The notes under the pieces: model-generated
Databases searched by the model: none
Seen by the model: only the letters and a program-made list of their open reading frames with translations
Told to the model about the DNA's origin: nothing
Source: Salegentibacter mishustinae
Lineage (GTDB): Bacteria; Bacteroidota; Bacteroidia; Flavobacteriales; Flavobacteriaceae
Assembly: GCF_002900095.1 (NCBI RefSeq)
Contig: NZ_LLKN01000001.1
Coordinates: 496,001-560,000 of the forward strand
Reading direction: 5' to 3'
DNA: 64,000 bases
Made by a program: the position numbers and the translations under genes
Part shown: in pieces, positions 15,056-24,204 of the stretch
Layout of the letters: every line of letters begins with the position of its first letter
Position numbering within the stretch: the first letter of the stretch is position 1

Positions 15056-15150
15056 CAAGCTTACATTTTAATTTTACACGATAATCGAGATTAAATATTC
15101 TCGGGCTTGTCTCGAAATTATATTTTTCAATAATAATGCTAGTAAGCTTG
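15056..15150. repeat. Palindromic intergenic element with 9-bp terminal inverted repeats
   Basis: CAAGCTTAC (15056-15064) and GTAAGCTTG (15142-15150) bound a 95-base segment. Its core contains imperfectly paired ATAATCGAG and CTCGAAATTAT type arms. It encodes nothing and may be a MITE-like relic between the Usp gene and the dehydratase. Confidence 0.5.
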
Positions 15151-15207
15151 TCCCAAAGTTATTTACTGAATAATTTGCACTAATTTTATTAGCAGAAACC
15201 GGTTATA

Positions 15208-16146
15208 ATGATAAGTAAAGAGGAATTCACAACACTACACTCAGAAATTGCAACCTATATTAAGCGTACGCCTATAATGCGGTCACGTTTGTTAAATGGT
15301 CTTGCCGAAACCGAAGTGTATTTTAAGTGTGAAAATTTTCAAAGAATGGGCGCATTTAAAATGCGTGGTGCTACTGCCGCAATTTTAGCGCTAAGCGCAG
15401 AAGAGCGGGCAAAAGGCGTGGTTACGCATTCATCAGGCAACTTTGCGCAAGCGGTTTCCCTTTCCGCAAAAAGCCTTGGAATTCCGGCCTATATCGTGAT
15501 GCCCTCCTCTGCCCCTCAAGTTAAAAAAGATGCTGTAAAAACTTATGGTGGCCAGATTACCGAATGTGAACCCACTATAAAAGCCCGGGAAGCGGCCGCG
15601 GCAAAAATAGAAGAAGAAACCGGTGCTACTTTTCTGCATCCTTCCAACGATCTTAATGTGATCTATGGACAGGGAACCGCGGCAAAAGAATTTCTCGAAG
15701 ATTTCCCCGAACTTGATGTGATCATTACTCCTGTTGGCGGCGGCGGACTTTTAGCCGGAACCGCACTGGCAGTAGATTTTTATGCTGAAAAGTGTAAAAC
15801 CATAGGCGCAGAACCTTTTGAAGTTGATGATGCTTATCGCTCCCTGGAAAGCGGAAAAATAGAGTTCAACAAAACTACCAATACTATCGCAGATGGGTTA
15901 AAGACAAATTTGGGCGACAAAAACTTTCCTATTATTAAAGATAAAGTTTCCGAAATTATCCGAGTAGAAGAAGAGGAAATCATTACGGCTATGAAACTCA
16001 TTTGGGAACGAATGAAGATTGTAGTTGAACCCTCTGCGGCCGTAGCATTTGCCGCTGTTCTAAGGGAAAAAGAAAAATTTCACGGTAAAAGAGTGGGAAT
16101 TATCATTTCTGGAGGTAATGTAGATCTAAGTAATTTACCCTTTTAA
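15208..16146 (+). CDS. Threonine/serine dehydratase or serine racemase (PLP fold type II)
   Basis: This 312-residue enzyme lacks the C-terminal ACT domain of biosynthetic threonine deaminase, so a catabolic or racemase role is more likely. The PLP lysine is K51 in MGAFKMRGA, preceded by Ala instead of the usual Ser. SSGNFAQAVS and the phosphate-binding glycine loop GGGGLLAG are intact. It ends 4 bases inside the convergent DinB gene. Reaction type (dehydratase or racemase) cannot be told by eye. Confidence 0.88.
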   Translation: MISKEEFTTLHSEIATYIKRTPIMRSRLLNGLAETEVYFKCENFQRMGAFKMRGATAAILALSAEERAKGVVTHSSGNFAQAVSLSAKSLGIPAYIVMPSSAPQVKKDAVKTYGGQITECEPTIKAREAAAAKIEEETGATFLHPSNDLNVIYGQGTAAKEFLEDFPELDVIITPVGGGGLLAGTALAVDFYAEKCKTIGAEPFEVDDAYRSLESGKIEFNKTTNTIADGLKTNLGDKNFPIIKDKVSEIIRVEEEEIITAMKLIWERMKIVVEPSAAVAFAAVLREKEKFHGKRVGIIISGGNVDLSNLPF

Positions 16147-16670
16147 ATTTCCCTGTTCTCCATTAAAAAACTCACCGTTACCAAAAGTTGCCCCACGTGC
16201 CGCTGACTATGTTCTGCTGCGTGAAAAAGCAAGCCGATTACAGTTGAAGGCAGTTCCTTTCTGCCTACCGGTCTATATTCGGTTAAAATTTTTTCAGGTG
16301 TATCTTTCAGAAAATCGATTGCTTCATTTACTTTTTCCTGGAAATTTTTCACGAGAAATGCAGGCGAAATTTCTTGATCAGGTTTTCCTTCATTTTTTAA
16401 ATACTGAAACTGATTTTCCGATAATTTTTCGGCTTTGGCGTAAGTCAGCATTCTATCTATTACTCCGGTTAAATGTTGCAGATGAAATCCCACTGAAGCA
16501 CGACCGGCAGGCTTTTCCCAAAGCAATTCTTCTGGAAAATCCTTCATATATTTTTCAACCTCTTCGCAAGATTGTAATAAAGCGTGAGCGGCGGGCTGCA
16601 ACAAATTAGGAACACCTTCTACTTTTCCGCGCAACCAGACTTCGGGTTTATTAGTCTTCATTTTCAACAA
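16143..16670 (-). CDS. DinB-family metal-dependent protein
   Basis: This 175-residue four-helix DinB/YfiT-type protein has the expected three metal histidines: one in GFHLQHLTGV and two in FHAAEHSQRHVGQ. Members of this family include thiol S-transferases and hydrolases using divalent metal. The ATG at 16661 (MKTNKP) is an equally good start. It converges on the dehydratase gene with a 4-base overlap. No substrate can be assigned. Confidence 0.87.
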   Translation of the reverse strand: MLKMKTNKPEVWLRGKVEGVPNLLQPAAHALLQSCEEVEKYMKDFPEELLWEKPAGRASVGFHLQHLTGVIDRMLTYAKAEKLSENQFQYLKNEGKPDQEISPAFLVKNFQEKVNEAIDFLKDTPEKILTEYRPVGRKELPSTVIGLLFHAAEHSQRHVGQLLVTVSFLMENREI

Positions 16671-16846
16671 ATTTTATTCAGAAAAATATTCAAATCAAAC
16701 TTAATAGAAAAGATAATTCTATGGGATAACATCGTCACAAAATCCTGCAAAAATTTAAATAGATAATCACTTTTCTACTTTTTAAGCATTTCATAGTATA
16801 TTTAGCCTCGTTAATAAAGTTTCTGATTGAGCATTTTCACGGCTAC

Positions 16847-16962
16847 GTCAGTTCGAGTAGGTTTTTTTAGCGATAGCATTAAAACCGTATCGAGAACAGA
16901 TTGAAAGAAATTAACACTTCTCGATACGGTTTCGATTATCATTGGAAACCACTCGAAGTAAC
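16847..16962. repeat. Long imperfect palindrome (REP/MITE-like), 116 bp
   Basis: Outer arms (near 16847-16865 and 16946-16962) carry TTCGAGT and ACTCGAA. Inner arms AAACCGTATCGAGAA (16882-16896) and TTCTCGATACGGTTT (16918-16932) are perfectly complementary over 15 bp. It occupies much of the 323-base non-coding gap before the large amidohydrolase gene; I see no gene in the rest of the gap. Confidence 0.65.
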
Positions 16963-16993
16963 AGCTATTACAAATATTCATTAAAATCACGCT

Positions 16994-19900
16994 ATGCTTA
17001 GAAAATTCCTCCCGGCTATTATTTTACTTATGACCGTTCCAAACCTTTTTTCTCAAGAAAAGGAAAAAGAAGAAGAAAAGAAGTGGGACGTAAATGATCC
17101 CTATTCTGACGATTGGAATATTAAAGAAGTACCTCTTAAAACGGATGAAGGCACCTGGATGAATCTTGATGTTTCTCCAGATGGAAAAACCATTGTTTTC
17201 GATCTTTTAGGTGATATATATAAAATGCCAATTAGCGGCGGAAAAGCAGAACTTTTAAGAAGTGGAATGGCTTATGAAGTTCAGCCGCGATTTAGCCCAG
17301 ATGGTTCTAAGATATCCTTTACCAGCGATGCCGGTGGAGGCGATAACATCTGGATTATGAATACGGATGGTGAAAACGCAGAACAACTTACCAAAGAAGA
17401 CTTTAGGTTATTGAACAATGCGGTTTGGACACCGGACGGAAATGCCATTGTAGCCAGGAAACATTTTACTTCTGGCCGTTCTCTTGGGGCCGGCGAAATG
17501 TGGTTATATCACATTGGCGGCGAAGGAGGCTTACAACTTACCGAGCGTAAAAACGATCAACAAGATGTAAACGAACCAAGCATTTCTCCAGATGGTCGCT
17601 ACCTTTATTACAGCGAAGATATGTATCCCGGCGGAATGTTTCAGTATAACAAAGACCCTAACAAGCAGATCTATGTTATAAAAAGATACGATTTTGAAAC
17701 CGGTGAAAATACTACAATTACCGGTGGCCCAGGTGGAGCAGCGAGACCACAAGTTTCACCCGATGGAAAGAAACTTGCTTTTATAAAACGCGTTAGAACC
17801 AAGTCGGTTTTATTTATTCACGACCTGGAAACCGGCGAGGAATGGCCGGTTTACGATAAATTGAGTAAAGATCAGCAAGAAGCCTGGGCAATTTTTGGGG
17901 TTTATCCAGGATTTAGCTGGATACCTTCAGGAAAAGAACTCGTTTTCTGGAGTGAAGGAAAAATCAACAAAGTAAATATTGAAGATTATTCGTCTGAAAT
18001 TATTCCTTTTGAAGTTGAAAATACTATAGAGATCGCTGAAACCCATAAAAGTGAACACCAGGTATTTTCCGAAGAATTCAATCCTAAAGTGATTCGTCAC
18101 GCGGTGACTTCCCCTAACGGAAAAACACTTGTTTTTAATGCAGTAGGTTATTTATGGAAAAAATCTTTACCAAACGGAAAACCTCAGCGTATCACCAATG
18201 GCGAAGACTTTGAATTTGAACCTGCATTTTCACCTGACGGAAAAGAGATCGTTTATGTAACCTGGAGCGATTCAAAAATGGGTGCATTAATGAAAGTAGG
18301 TTTAAATGGAAGAAATCCGCAAAAACTCACTTCAGAAAAAGGTATTTATAGAAATCCGGCGTTTTCAAACGATGCTAAGCAAATTGTTTTTGTAAAAGAA
18401 AAAGGCAATAGCGACCAGGGACAAACCTTTAGTAAAGAACCGGGAATTTATACGATTAGTGCTTCAGGAGAAAATAAAAAGAAAATCCACGATTCCGGAG
18501 ATTTCCCAATGTTCAGCAAAGACGATTCCCGAATTTTCTTCCAAACCGGTGGCGCGCTAATGGGCAGTTTGGAAAAGAGTTTAAAAAGTATTGATCTAAG
18601 CGGAAATGACGAGCGAACGCATATCAATTCAAAACATGCAAATCGTTTAGTGCCAAGCCCAGATAATAAATGGGTAGCATTTAGTCATTTGCACCAGGCC
18701 TATTTGGCTCCCCTAACTTTAACCGGCAGGCCGCTGGATTTAGATAATAACACTAAAAGTATTCCGGTAACACAAATTACCAAAGATGCCGGGATGAACC
18801 TGCATTGGTCGAACAACAGCCAAAATGTACACTGGACGTTGGGTGATGAATATTTTACCAATAAAGTTTCAGAGCGTTTTAATTTTCTGAAGAACTCACC
18901 CGATTCTATTCCTGATATCACTGAGGAAGGAACCAAAATAGGGTTGCAACTAAAAACCGATGTTCCGGAAGGGCAAATTGCCTTTACGAATGCCAGAATT
19001 ATCACTATGAATGGCGATAAGGTAATTGAAAATGGAAGTATTGTAATTAAGGAAAATAAAATTGTTTCAGTAGGGGAAGCTTCCGAAGTTAATATTCCGA
19101 ATAATGCGAAAGTTTATGACCTGGAAGGAAAAACAATAATGCCGGGTATTGTAGATGCCCACGCCCATATTGGTGCTTTTAGATATGGCTTAACACCAGA
19201 AAAGCACTGGCCGTTATATGCAAATATGGCTTTTGGAGTTACTACTGTTCACGATCCTTCGGCCTTAAGCGAAAGCATTTTTAGCATGGCAGAAATGGTG
19301 AAAGCCGGTGAAATGGTAGGCCCAAGAATTTATTCAACTGGAATTATTTTATACGGGGCTGAAGGCGATTTTAAAGCCGTAATTAATAGCCTGGAAGATG
19401 CTAAATCGGCTTTAAGAAGAACGAAAGCCTTTGGAGCGACTTCGGTAAAAAGTTATAATCAGCCGCGCCGTGAACAGCGCCAGCAAATAATGCAGGCGGC
19501 AAAAGAACTGGAGATGAATGTGGTTCCCGAAGGTGGAAGTACTTTTTTGCATAATATGAATATGATTGTAGACGGGCACACCGGGATAGAACATAATATT
19601 CCCGTAGTACCTGTGTATAAAGATGTAAAGACACTTTGGGGCAATAGCAACACCGGTTACACCCCTACTTTAATTGTAAATTATGGCGGAATAAACGGTG
19701 AATATTACTTCTATGAAAAAGATAATGTGTGGGAAAATGAACGTTTGCTGAATTTCATGCCACGACAAATTGTAGATTCCAGATCAAGACACCGTACTAA
19801 ACTTCCTGAAGAAGAATATAGAAACGGACCTATTTTGGTTTCAGAAACAGCCAAAGAACTTTCAGACATTGGCGTAAAAGTTAATCTTGGGGCGCACGGA

Positions 19901-20293
19901 CAGTTACAGGGACTCGGTGCTCACTGGGAACTGTGGTTATTGCAAATGGGCGGAATGACCAATATGGAAGCTTTACAAGCGGCAACAATTAACCCTGCTG
20001 AATATATAGGAATGGGTAACGAAATTGGATCTTTGGAAGAAGGCAAACTAGCCGACCTGATTGTTCTGGAGGAAAACCCTTTGGAAGATATTCGTAATTC
20101 TGAATCGGTTATTTATACGATGGTAAACGGTAGATTATATGATGCTGAAACTATGAACGAAATTGGAAATAACCCGAAAGAACGCGGCGAATTCTATTGG
20201 GAAGACAATAAATACAATGCAGCTTTCCCATGGCACGAAAGCACACAAAGCTTTACAGCACCCGGTTGTACCTGCCATAGGTTGACTAATTAA
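16994..20293 (+). CDS. Secreted TolB-propeller/amidohydrolase fusion
   Basis: This 1099-residue protein begins with a Sec signal (about residues 1-20, LPAIILLMTVPNLFS then Q). Residues 50-640 hold repeated PD40/TolB-like blades (for example VSPDGKTIVF, FSPDGSKISFTS, FSPDGKEIVYVTW). Residues 665-1080 are a metallo-dependent amidohydrolase with the metal ligands H723 and H725 in VDAHAHIG. Such proteins are periplasmic peptidase or hydrolase-like enzymes of unknown substrate in Bacteroidota. The C-terminus ends in a small cysteine motif, PGCTCHRLTN. A second, shorter amidohydrolase lies at 51.7-53.0 kb. Confidence 0.9.
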   Translation: MLRKFLPAIILLMTVPNLFSQEKEKEEEKKWDVNDPYSDDWNIKEVPLKTDEGTWMNLDVSPDGKTIVFDLLGDIYKMPISGGKAELLRSGMAYEVQPRFSPDGSKISFTSDAGGGDNIWIMNTDGENAEQLTKEDFRLLNNAVWTPDGNAIVARKHFTSGRSLGAGEMWLYHIGGEGGLQLTERKNDQQDVNEPSISPDGRYLYYSEDMYPGGMFQYNKDPNKQIYVIKRYDFETGENTTITGGPGGAARPQVSPDGKKLAFIKRVRTKSVLFIHDLETGEEWPVYDKLSKDQQEAWAIFGVYPGFSWIPSGKELVFWSEGKINKVNIEDYSSEIIPFEVENTIEIAETHKSEHQVFSEEFNPKVIRHAVTSPNGKTLVFNAVGYLWKKSLPNGKPQRITNGEDFEFEPAFSPDGKEIVYVTWSDSKMGALMKVGLNGRNPQKLTSEKGIYRNPAFSNDAKQIVFVKEKGNSDQGQTFSKEPGIYTISASGENKKKIHDSGDFPMFSKDDSRIFFQTGGALMGSLEKSLKSIDLSGNDERTHINSKHANRLVPSPDNKWVAFSHLHQAYLAPLTLTGRPLDLDNNTKSIPVTQITKDAGMNLHWSNNSQNVHWTLGDEYFTNKVSERFNFLKNSPDSIPDITEEGTKIGLQLKTDVPEGQIAFTNARIITMNGDKVIENGSIVIKENKIVSVGEASEVNIPNNAKVYDLEGKTIMPGIVDAHAHIGAFRYGLTPEKHWPLYANMAFGVTTVHDPSALSESIFSMAEMVKAGEMVGPRIYSTGIILYGAEGDFKAVINSLEDAKSALRRTKAFGATSVKSYNQPRREQRQQIMQAAKELEMNVVPEGGSTFLHNMNMIVDGHTGIEHNIPVVPVYKDVKTLWGNSNTGYTPTLIVNYGGINGEYYFYEKDNVWENERLLNFMPRQIVDSRSRHRTKLPEEEYRNGPILVSETAKELSDIGVKVNLGAHGQLQGLGAHWELWLLQMGGMTNMEALQAATINPAEYIGMGNEIGSLEEGKLADLIVLEENPLEDIRNSESVIYTMVNGRLYDAETMNEIGNNPKERGEFYWEDNKYNAAFPWHESTQSFTAPGCTCHRLTN

Positions 20294-20306
20294 AAACTAA
20301 ATGCAC

Positions 20307-20385
20307 AAACTGGATAGTTGAATTTAAGTTCTTGCTTAAACAAACCGAATTTGGTAACTTTTAAAGCAAATTAACTATCCAGTTT
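20307..20385. repeat. 79-bp element with perfect 13-bp terminal inverted repeats
   Basis: AAACTGGATAGTT (20307-20319) and AACTATCCAGTTT (20373-20385) are exact complements, extended by five more pairs after one bulge. There is no T run, so a simple terminator is unlikely. It fills most of the gap between the amidohydrolase and the DUF202 gene. Confidence 0.6.
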
Positions 20386-20407
20386 CTATGCTGAAATATG
20401 AAATTTT

Positions 20408-20749
20408 ATGAGAAGGGTTAAATTTGGAAAGCTTTTTACTCACAGAAAGATAGATGAAAGTATTATTCGTGAACATCTAGCGCTGGAAAGAACTAAGCTC
20501 GCCAATGAACGTACGTTGTTGTCCTACACCCAAGCGGCTATGTATTTTCTGCTGGGTGGTTTGGCTTTAATTCAACTCAAGGAATACCAGGAGATGCATT
20601 ATATTGGCTATCTGGCCCTGGTCATTTCTGTATTGTTCCTTACTATTGGTATTTGGCGATTCATTGTACTAAAAAATAAGATGAAGGATCTGTTAAAGGG
20701 CAAAATAGAGTCTTCAGCTGAAGAGGAAGAAGAGCCTGAAAACAACTAA
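20408..20749 (+). CDS. DUF202 small membrane protein (YidH family)
   Basis: The 113-residue protein carries the DUF202 signature HLALERTKLANERTLLSYTQ (about residues 21-40), followed by two hydrophobic segments (about 45-60 and 70-90) and an acidic tail. Function of the family is unknown; it is an inner-membrane protein. It is followed closely by another small membrane protein. Confidence 0.88.
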   Translation: MRRVKFGKLFTHRKIDESIIREHLALERTKLANERTLLSYTQAAMYFLLGGLALIQLKEYQEMHYIGYLALVISVLFLTIGIWRFIVLKNKMKDLLKGKIESSAEEEEEPENN

Positions 20750-20808
20750 TAAGTTTATTGAGATCCAGGGTTCGATATTTTTTAAGCTCCAATTTTTAAA
20801 AATTTCAA

Positions 20809-21177
20809 TTGCAAACATTCACGCATTATTTTCTTCATTTTATAGCTATTGGTGCTATTGCCTGGTTTTACGATAAAAAGAACTGGAAAAAGAACTGGCT
20901 TATCTTACTCGCCACTATGGCTGTAGATCTTGATCATGTTTTTGCCTCTCCATTATTTGATCCCATGCGCTGCGGAATTGGTTATCATCCCCTGCATTCT
21001 CATTATGCTATTATCGGCTATATTTTTGGGGTGTTTTTTATTAAAAACAGAGTCTTAAAATTGATATTCATAGGTCTACTATTTCATATGCTTACCGATT
21101 TTATAGACTGCCTGTGGATGTTTTCTAAATGTGGGGAATGCTATACTTCTTCTGAAATCTATAAGTGGTTTAATTAA
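20809..21177 (+). CDS. DUF6122-like membrane protein
   Basis: This 122-residue protein has three or four hydrophobic segments and His/Asp-rich motifs (FTHYFLHF, MAVDLDHVFA, HPLHSHYA, FHMLTDFIDCLW), as in the flavobacterial DUF6122 family. The pattern of histidines and aspartates at membrane edges recalls YdjM-type membrane metal-dependent hydrolases, which is only a resemblance. The only suitable start in frame is TTG at 20809. Confidence 0.78.
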   Translation: MQTFTHYFLHFIAIGAIAWFYDKKNWKKNWLILLATMAVDLDHVFASPLFDPMRCGIGYHPLHSHYAIIGYIFGVFFIKNRVLKLIFIGLLFHMLTDFIDCLWMFSKCGECYTSSEIYKWFN

Positions 21178-21246
21178 ATTTTTTAGAAAAATTTAAACAT
21201 CAAATTTAAGGAAAAGCCTCGGAGCATTAAATCTCGATTATCGAGT

Positions 21247-21294
21247 AAAAAAGCCTGAAAAACTGAATATTTAGGGTATATCCAGCTTTCAGGC
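21247..21294 (-). terminator. Terminator between convergent genes
   Basis: GCCTGAAA (21253-21260) and TTTCAGGC (21287-21294) form the outer stem, with further pairing inside. On the minus strand a run of six T follows, so it ends the DUF779/aldehyde dehydrogenase transcript. Confidence 0.65.
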
Positions 21295-21311
21295 ATTGCT
21301 TAAGCAACAAT

Positions 21312-21671
21312 TTAAGGGTTTAGATTTTTGTTTTCTTCGTCATTCAGCATTCTTGATTTTATAAGAAATCGGTATCCGGTAGGGATATCTAGCGAAAAAC
21401 TTCCGCCTCTACCTTTGATAATATCTACGGTTAAGTGAGTGTGTTTCCAATACTCAAATTGGTCGTGGCTCATATAAAATTTTACACCGCCAACTTCACC
21501 CAGTAGAATATCATTATCATCAATATAAAAATCCTCTTTTGGCAGCAACATAGGCGAAGACCCATCGCAACAGCCACCGCTTTGGTGAAAAATCACCTCC
21601 CCGTGCTGTTGCTTAAGTTCTTGCAACAGTTTTTCTGCTTCAGGAGTTATATCTACTCTTTTATAGTCCAT
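21312..21671 (-). CDS. DUF779 protein
   Basis: This 119-residue protein matches DUF779, a family nearly always next to acetaldehyde/aldehyde dehydrogenase genes, as here (2-base gap). HQSGGCCDGSSPML is its conserved Cys-rich motif. Its biochemical role is not established; an accessory role to the dehydrogenase is inferred from linkage. Confidence 0.92.
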   Translation of the reverse strand: MDYKRVDITPEAEKLLQELKQQHGEVIFHQSGGCCDGSSPMLLPKEDFYIDDNDILLGEVGGVKFYMSHDQFEYWKHTHLTVDIIKGRGGSFSLDIPTGYRFLIKSRMLNDEENKNLNP

Positions 21672-21673
21672 TT

Positions 21674-23173
21674 CTAAAAGAATCCCAGTTTATTCTTATC
21701 ATAAGAAATTAGCATATTCTTGCTTTGTCTATAATGATTAAGCATCATCAAATGATTTTCTCGTCCGAATCCAGATTTTTTATAACCTCCAAACGGTGCG
21801 TGTGCAGGATAATCGTGATAACAATTTACCCAAACCCGCCCGGCTTTTATTGCACGTGGAATTTGATATAATTGATGCGCATCTCGCGTCCAAACTCCGG
21901 CGCCAAGACCATACATCGTATCATTTGCAATTTCAATGGCTTCGGCTTCATCTTTAAATGTGCAAACCGCAACTACAGGTCCAAAAATTTCTTCCTGGAA
22001 AACCCTCATTTTATTATGTCCTTTTAGGATAGTCGGCTGAATGTAAAATCCGTTGGCCAAATCTCCATCAAGTCCTGCTGCACCACCGCCAGCTAAAACC
22101 TCGGCGCCTTCATCCTTGCCTATCTTAATATATTCCAGGATTTTCTGATGCTGATCACTGGAAGCCTGCGCTCCCATCATCGTAGACTCCTCAAACGGAT
22201 TACCCATTTTTATAGCCTTGGTACGCTCTATCACCCGCTTAATGAATTCGTCGTAAATATCTTCCTGAATTAAGATCCTGGATGGTGCGGTACAAACTTC
22301 ACCCTGGTTAAATGCGAAAAGCACAGCGCCTTCAATACATTTATCAAGGAAAGCATCATCGTGATCCATAATACTATTAAAGAAAACGTTGGGCGATTTT
22401 CCTCCCAGTTCCATGGTTACCGGGTGCAGGTTTTTTGAAGCATACTGCATAATTAATTGTCCGGTAGTGGTTTCTCCTGTAAAGGCCACTTTATCTACAT
22501 TTGGGCTGGAGGCCAAAGGTTTTCCTGCCTCAGGACCAAAACCGTGAATAACATTAAAAACTCCCGGAGGTAAAAGATCTGCAATCTTTTCAGCTAAAAA
22601 TGTTGCAGAAGCAGGCGTCTGTTCCGCAGGTTTTAAAACTACGCAGTTTCCTGAAGCTAATGCGGGCGCCACTTTCCAGGCAAGCATCAATAATGGAAAA
22701 TTCCATGGAATAATTTGAGCAACCACGCCAAGTGGCTCGTTGATAATTAAGGAAAGGGTATTTTCGTTAAGTTCTGTTGCCGATCCTTCTTCTGCTCTTA
22801 TCGCTGAAGCAAAATATCTAAAATGATCTACTGCCAGGGGAACATCGGCATTCATTGTTTCACGAATGGATTTCCCGTTATCTGCCGTTTCCATTTGCGC
22901 AAAAGTTTCCAGGTTTTCGTGAATCACATCAGCTATCTTATGTAGAATCGCAGCTCGCTCTGAGGCGGACGTTTTGCCCCATTCATGTTTTGCATTATTA
23001 GCAGCTTCAATGGCGCTTTTTACATCTTTCTCGTTAGATCTTGGATATTTGGCCAATAACTTATTATCTACCGGCGAATGATTTTCAAAATACTTTCCGT
23101 CTATAGGATCCTGGAATTTCCCATTAATAAAATTGCCATATTTTTCCTTAAATTTTGGTGCTGAGTAGCTCAT
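21674..23173 (-). CDS. NAD+-dependent aldehyde dehydrogenase (AldB/acetaldehyde type)
   Basis: This 499-residue ALDH oxidises aldehydes to acids. The catalytic Cys is in [12 protein letters not shown], the general base Glu in [10 protein letters not shown], and the cofactor region is [20 protein letters not shown]. It forms a two-gene unit with DUF779 and is divergent from an AraC-type regulator, which probably controls it. Alcohol or acetaldehyde detoxification is inferred from the DUF779 pairing. Confidence 0.95.
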   Translation of the reverse strand: MSYSAPKFKEKYGNFINGKFQDPIDGKYFENHSPVDNKLLAKYPRSNEKDVKSAIEAANNAKHEWGKTSASERAAILHKIADVIHENLETFAQMETADNGKSIRETMNADVPLAVDHFRYFASAIRAEEGSATELNENTLSLIINEPLGVVAQIIPWNFPLLMLAWKVAPALASGNCVVLKPAEQTPASATFLAEKIADLLPPGVFNVIHGFGPEAGKPLASSPNVDKVAFTGETTTGQLIMQYASKNLHPVTMELGGKSPNVFFNSIMDHDDAFLDKCIEGAVLFAFNQGEVCTAPSRILIQEDIYDEFIKRVIERTKAIKMGNPFEESTMMGAQASSDQHQKILEYIKIGKDEGAEVLAGGGAAGLDGDLANGFYIQPTILKGHNKMRVFQEEIFGPVVAVCTFKDEAEAIEIANDTMYGLGAGVWTRDAHQLYQIPRAIKAGRVWVNCYHDYPAHAPFGGYKKSGFGRENHLMMLNHYRQSKNMLISYDKNKLGFF

Positions 23174-23286
23174 AGAAGTAAATTTTATAATTTATCATTC
23201 CAATATCTTTAATTTTAAGATTAATTAATTGAACTTTTCTACAAATAAATACTACATTACTACTATGTTATTAAATTAATTAGGTT

Positions 23287-24204
23287 TTGAATACTAATTT
23301 ATCAAACTATAATCGCAATTTGAAGTTAAAAACTTCAATCGAAAACAGGACGATCTACAGTGCTGATTATGCTGAACTAAACGTTTTTGAAACCCGGCAG
23401 GTAGCAGAAAGTGTAAACCTTCAGTTTAGCTTTCCAATTATTGCAAGTATGCTTACGGGTAAAAAAATAATGCACCTGGAAGGAATGAAATCTTTTGATT
23501 TTTTCCCGGGAGAATCTGTAGTGTTACCTTCAGATAAAAAGATGGTCATAGATTTTCCGCTGGCCAATTCAAAAAATCCTACGCGCTGCCTTGCCCTGGG
23601 AATTGATCCCGATAAAATAAAAGAAACCGTAGAAATCTTTAATGAAAATACGCGTATAGATTTTGAAAACGATCAACATAGCTTTGATGCCAGTGCAGTA
23701 CACCTGGCCAATAACCAACAGGTACAATTTGTGTTAGATCGTATTTTTAGTACTTTCTTGGAAGATGATAAAGCTAAAGATGCGTTGTTAGATTTAATGG
23801 TAAAGGAACTTATTATAAGGTTACTTCAAACTAAAGCAAAAGTAATGCTTCTGGACAATGAAACGCTTTTTGACAATAATAGAATGGCGTTTATCGTAAA
23901 GTATATGCGAGAACATCTTACCGAAAATATTCAGGTAGATAAACTCGCAGATAAAGCCTGTATGAGTACTTCAAATTTTTACCGGAGCTTTAAAAATACG
24001 CTTGGAGAAAGCCCTATAGATTACTTAAACGGAGAACGTATAAAATTTGCGAAGAAGCTTATTCAGAGAACAAATGATAAGTTTGCCGATATAGCTTATA
24101 AAAGCGGATTTAACAACACTAGCTATTTTAACCGCCAATTTAAACGCTTTGAAAAAATTACGCCTAATCAATACAGAAAGTTGGTTAATGATAATATTTC
24201 CTAA
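23287..24204 (+). CDS. AraC-family transcriptional regulator of the aldehyde dehydrogenase operon
   Basis: This 305-residue protein has an N-terminal AraC_N-type sensor region (about 15-170) and a C-terminal double helix-turn-helix (about 205-300), with ADKACMSTSNFYRSFK and AYKSGFNNTSYFNRQFKRFE as the two recognition blocks. The start is a TTG at 23287, and no ATG lies nearby in frame. It is transcribed away from aldehyde dehydrogenase across a 113-base AT-rich gap, the usual arrangement for a regulator and its target. It converges with the DUF302 gene with a 4-base overlap. Confidence 0.9.
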   Translation: MNTNLSNYNRNLKLKTSIENRTIYSADYAELNVFETRQVAESVNLQFSFPIIASMLTGKKIMHLEGMKSFDFFPGESVVLPSDKKMVIDFPLANSKNPTRCLALGIDPDKIKETVEIFNENTRIDFENDQHSFDASAVHLANNQQVQFVLDRIFSTFLEDDKAKDALLDLMVKELIIRLLQTKAKVMLLDNETLFDNNRMAFIVKYMREHLTENIQVDKLADKACMSTSNFYRSFKNTLGESPIDYLNGERIKFAKKLIQRTNDKFADIAYKSGFNNTSYFNRQFKRFEKITPNQYRKLVNDNIS

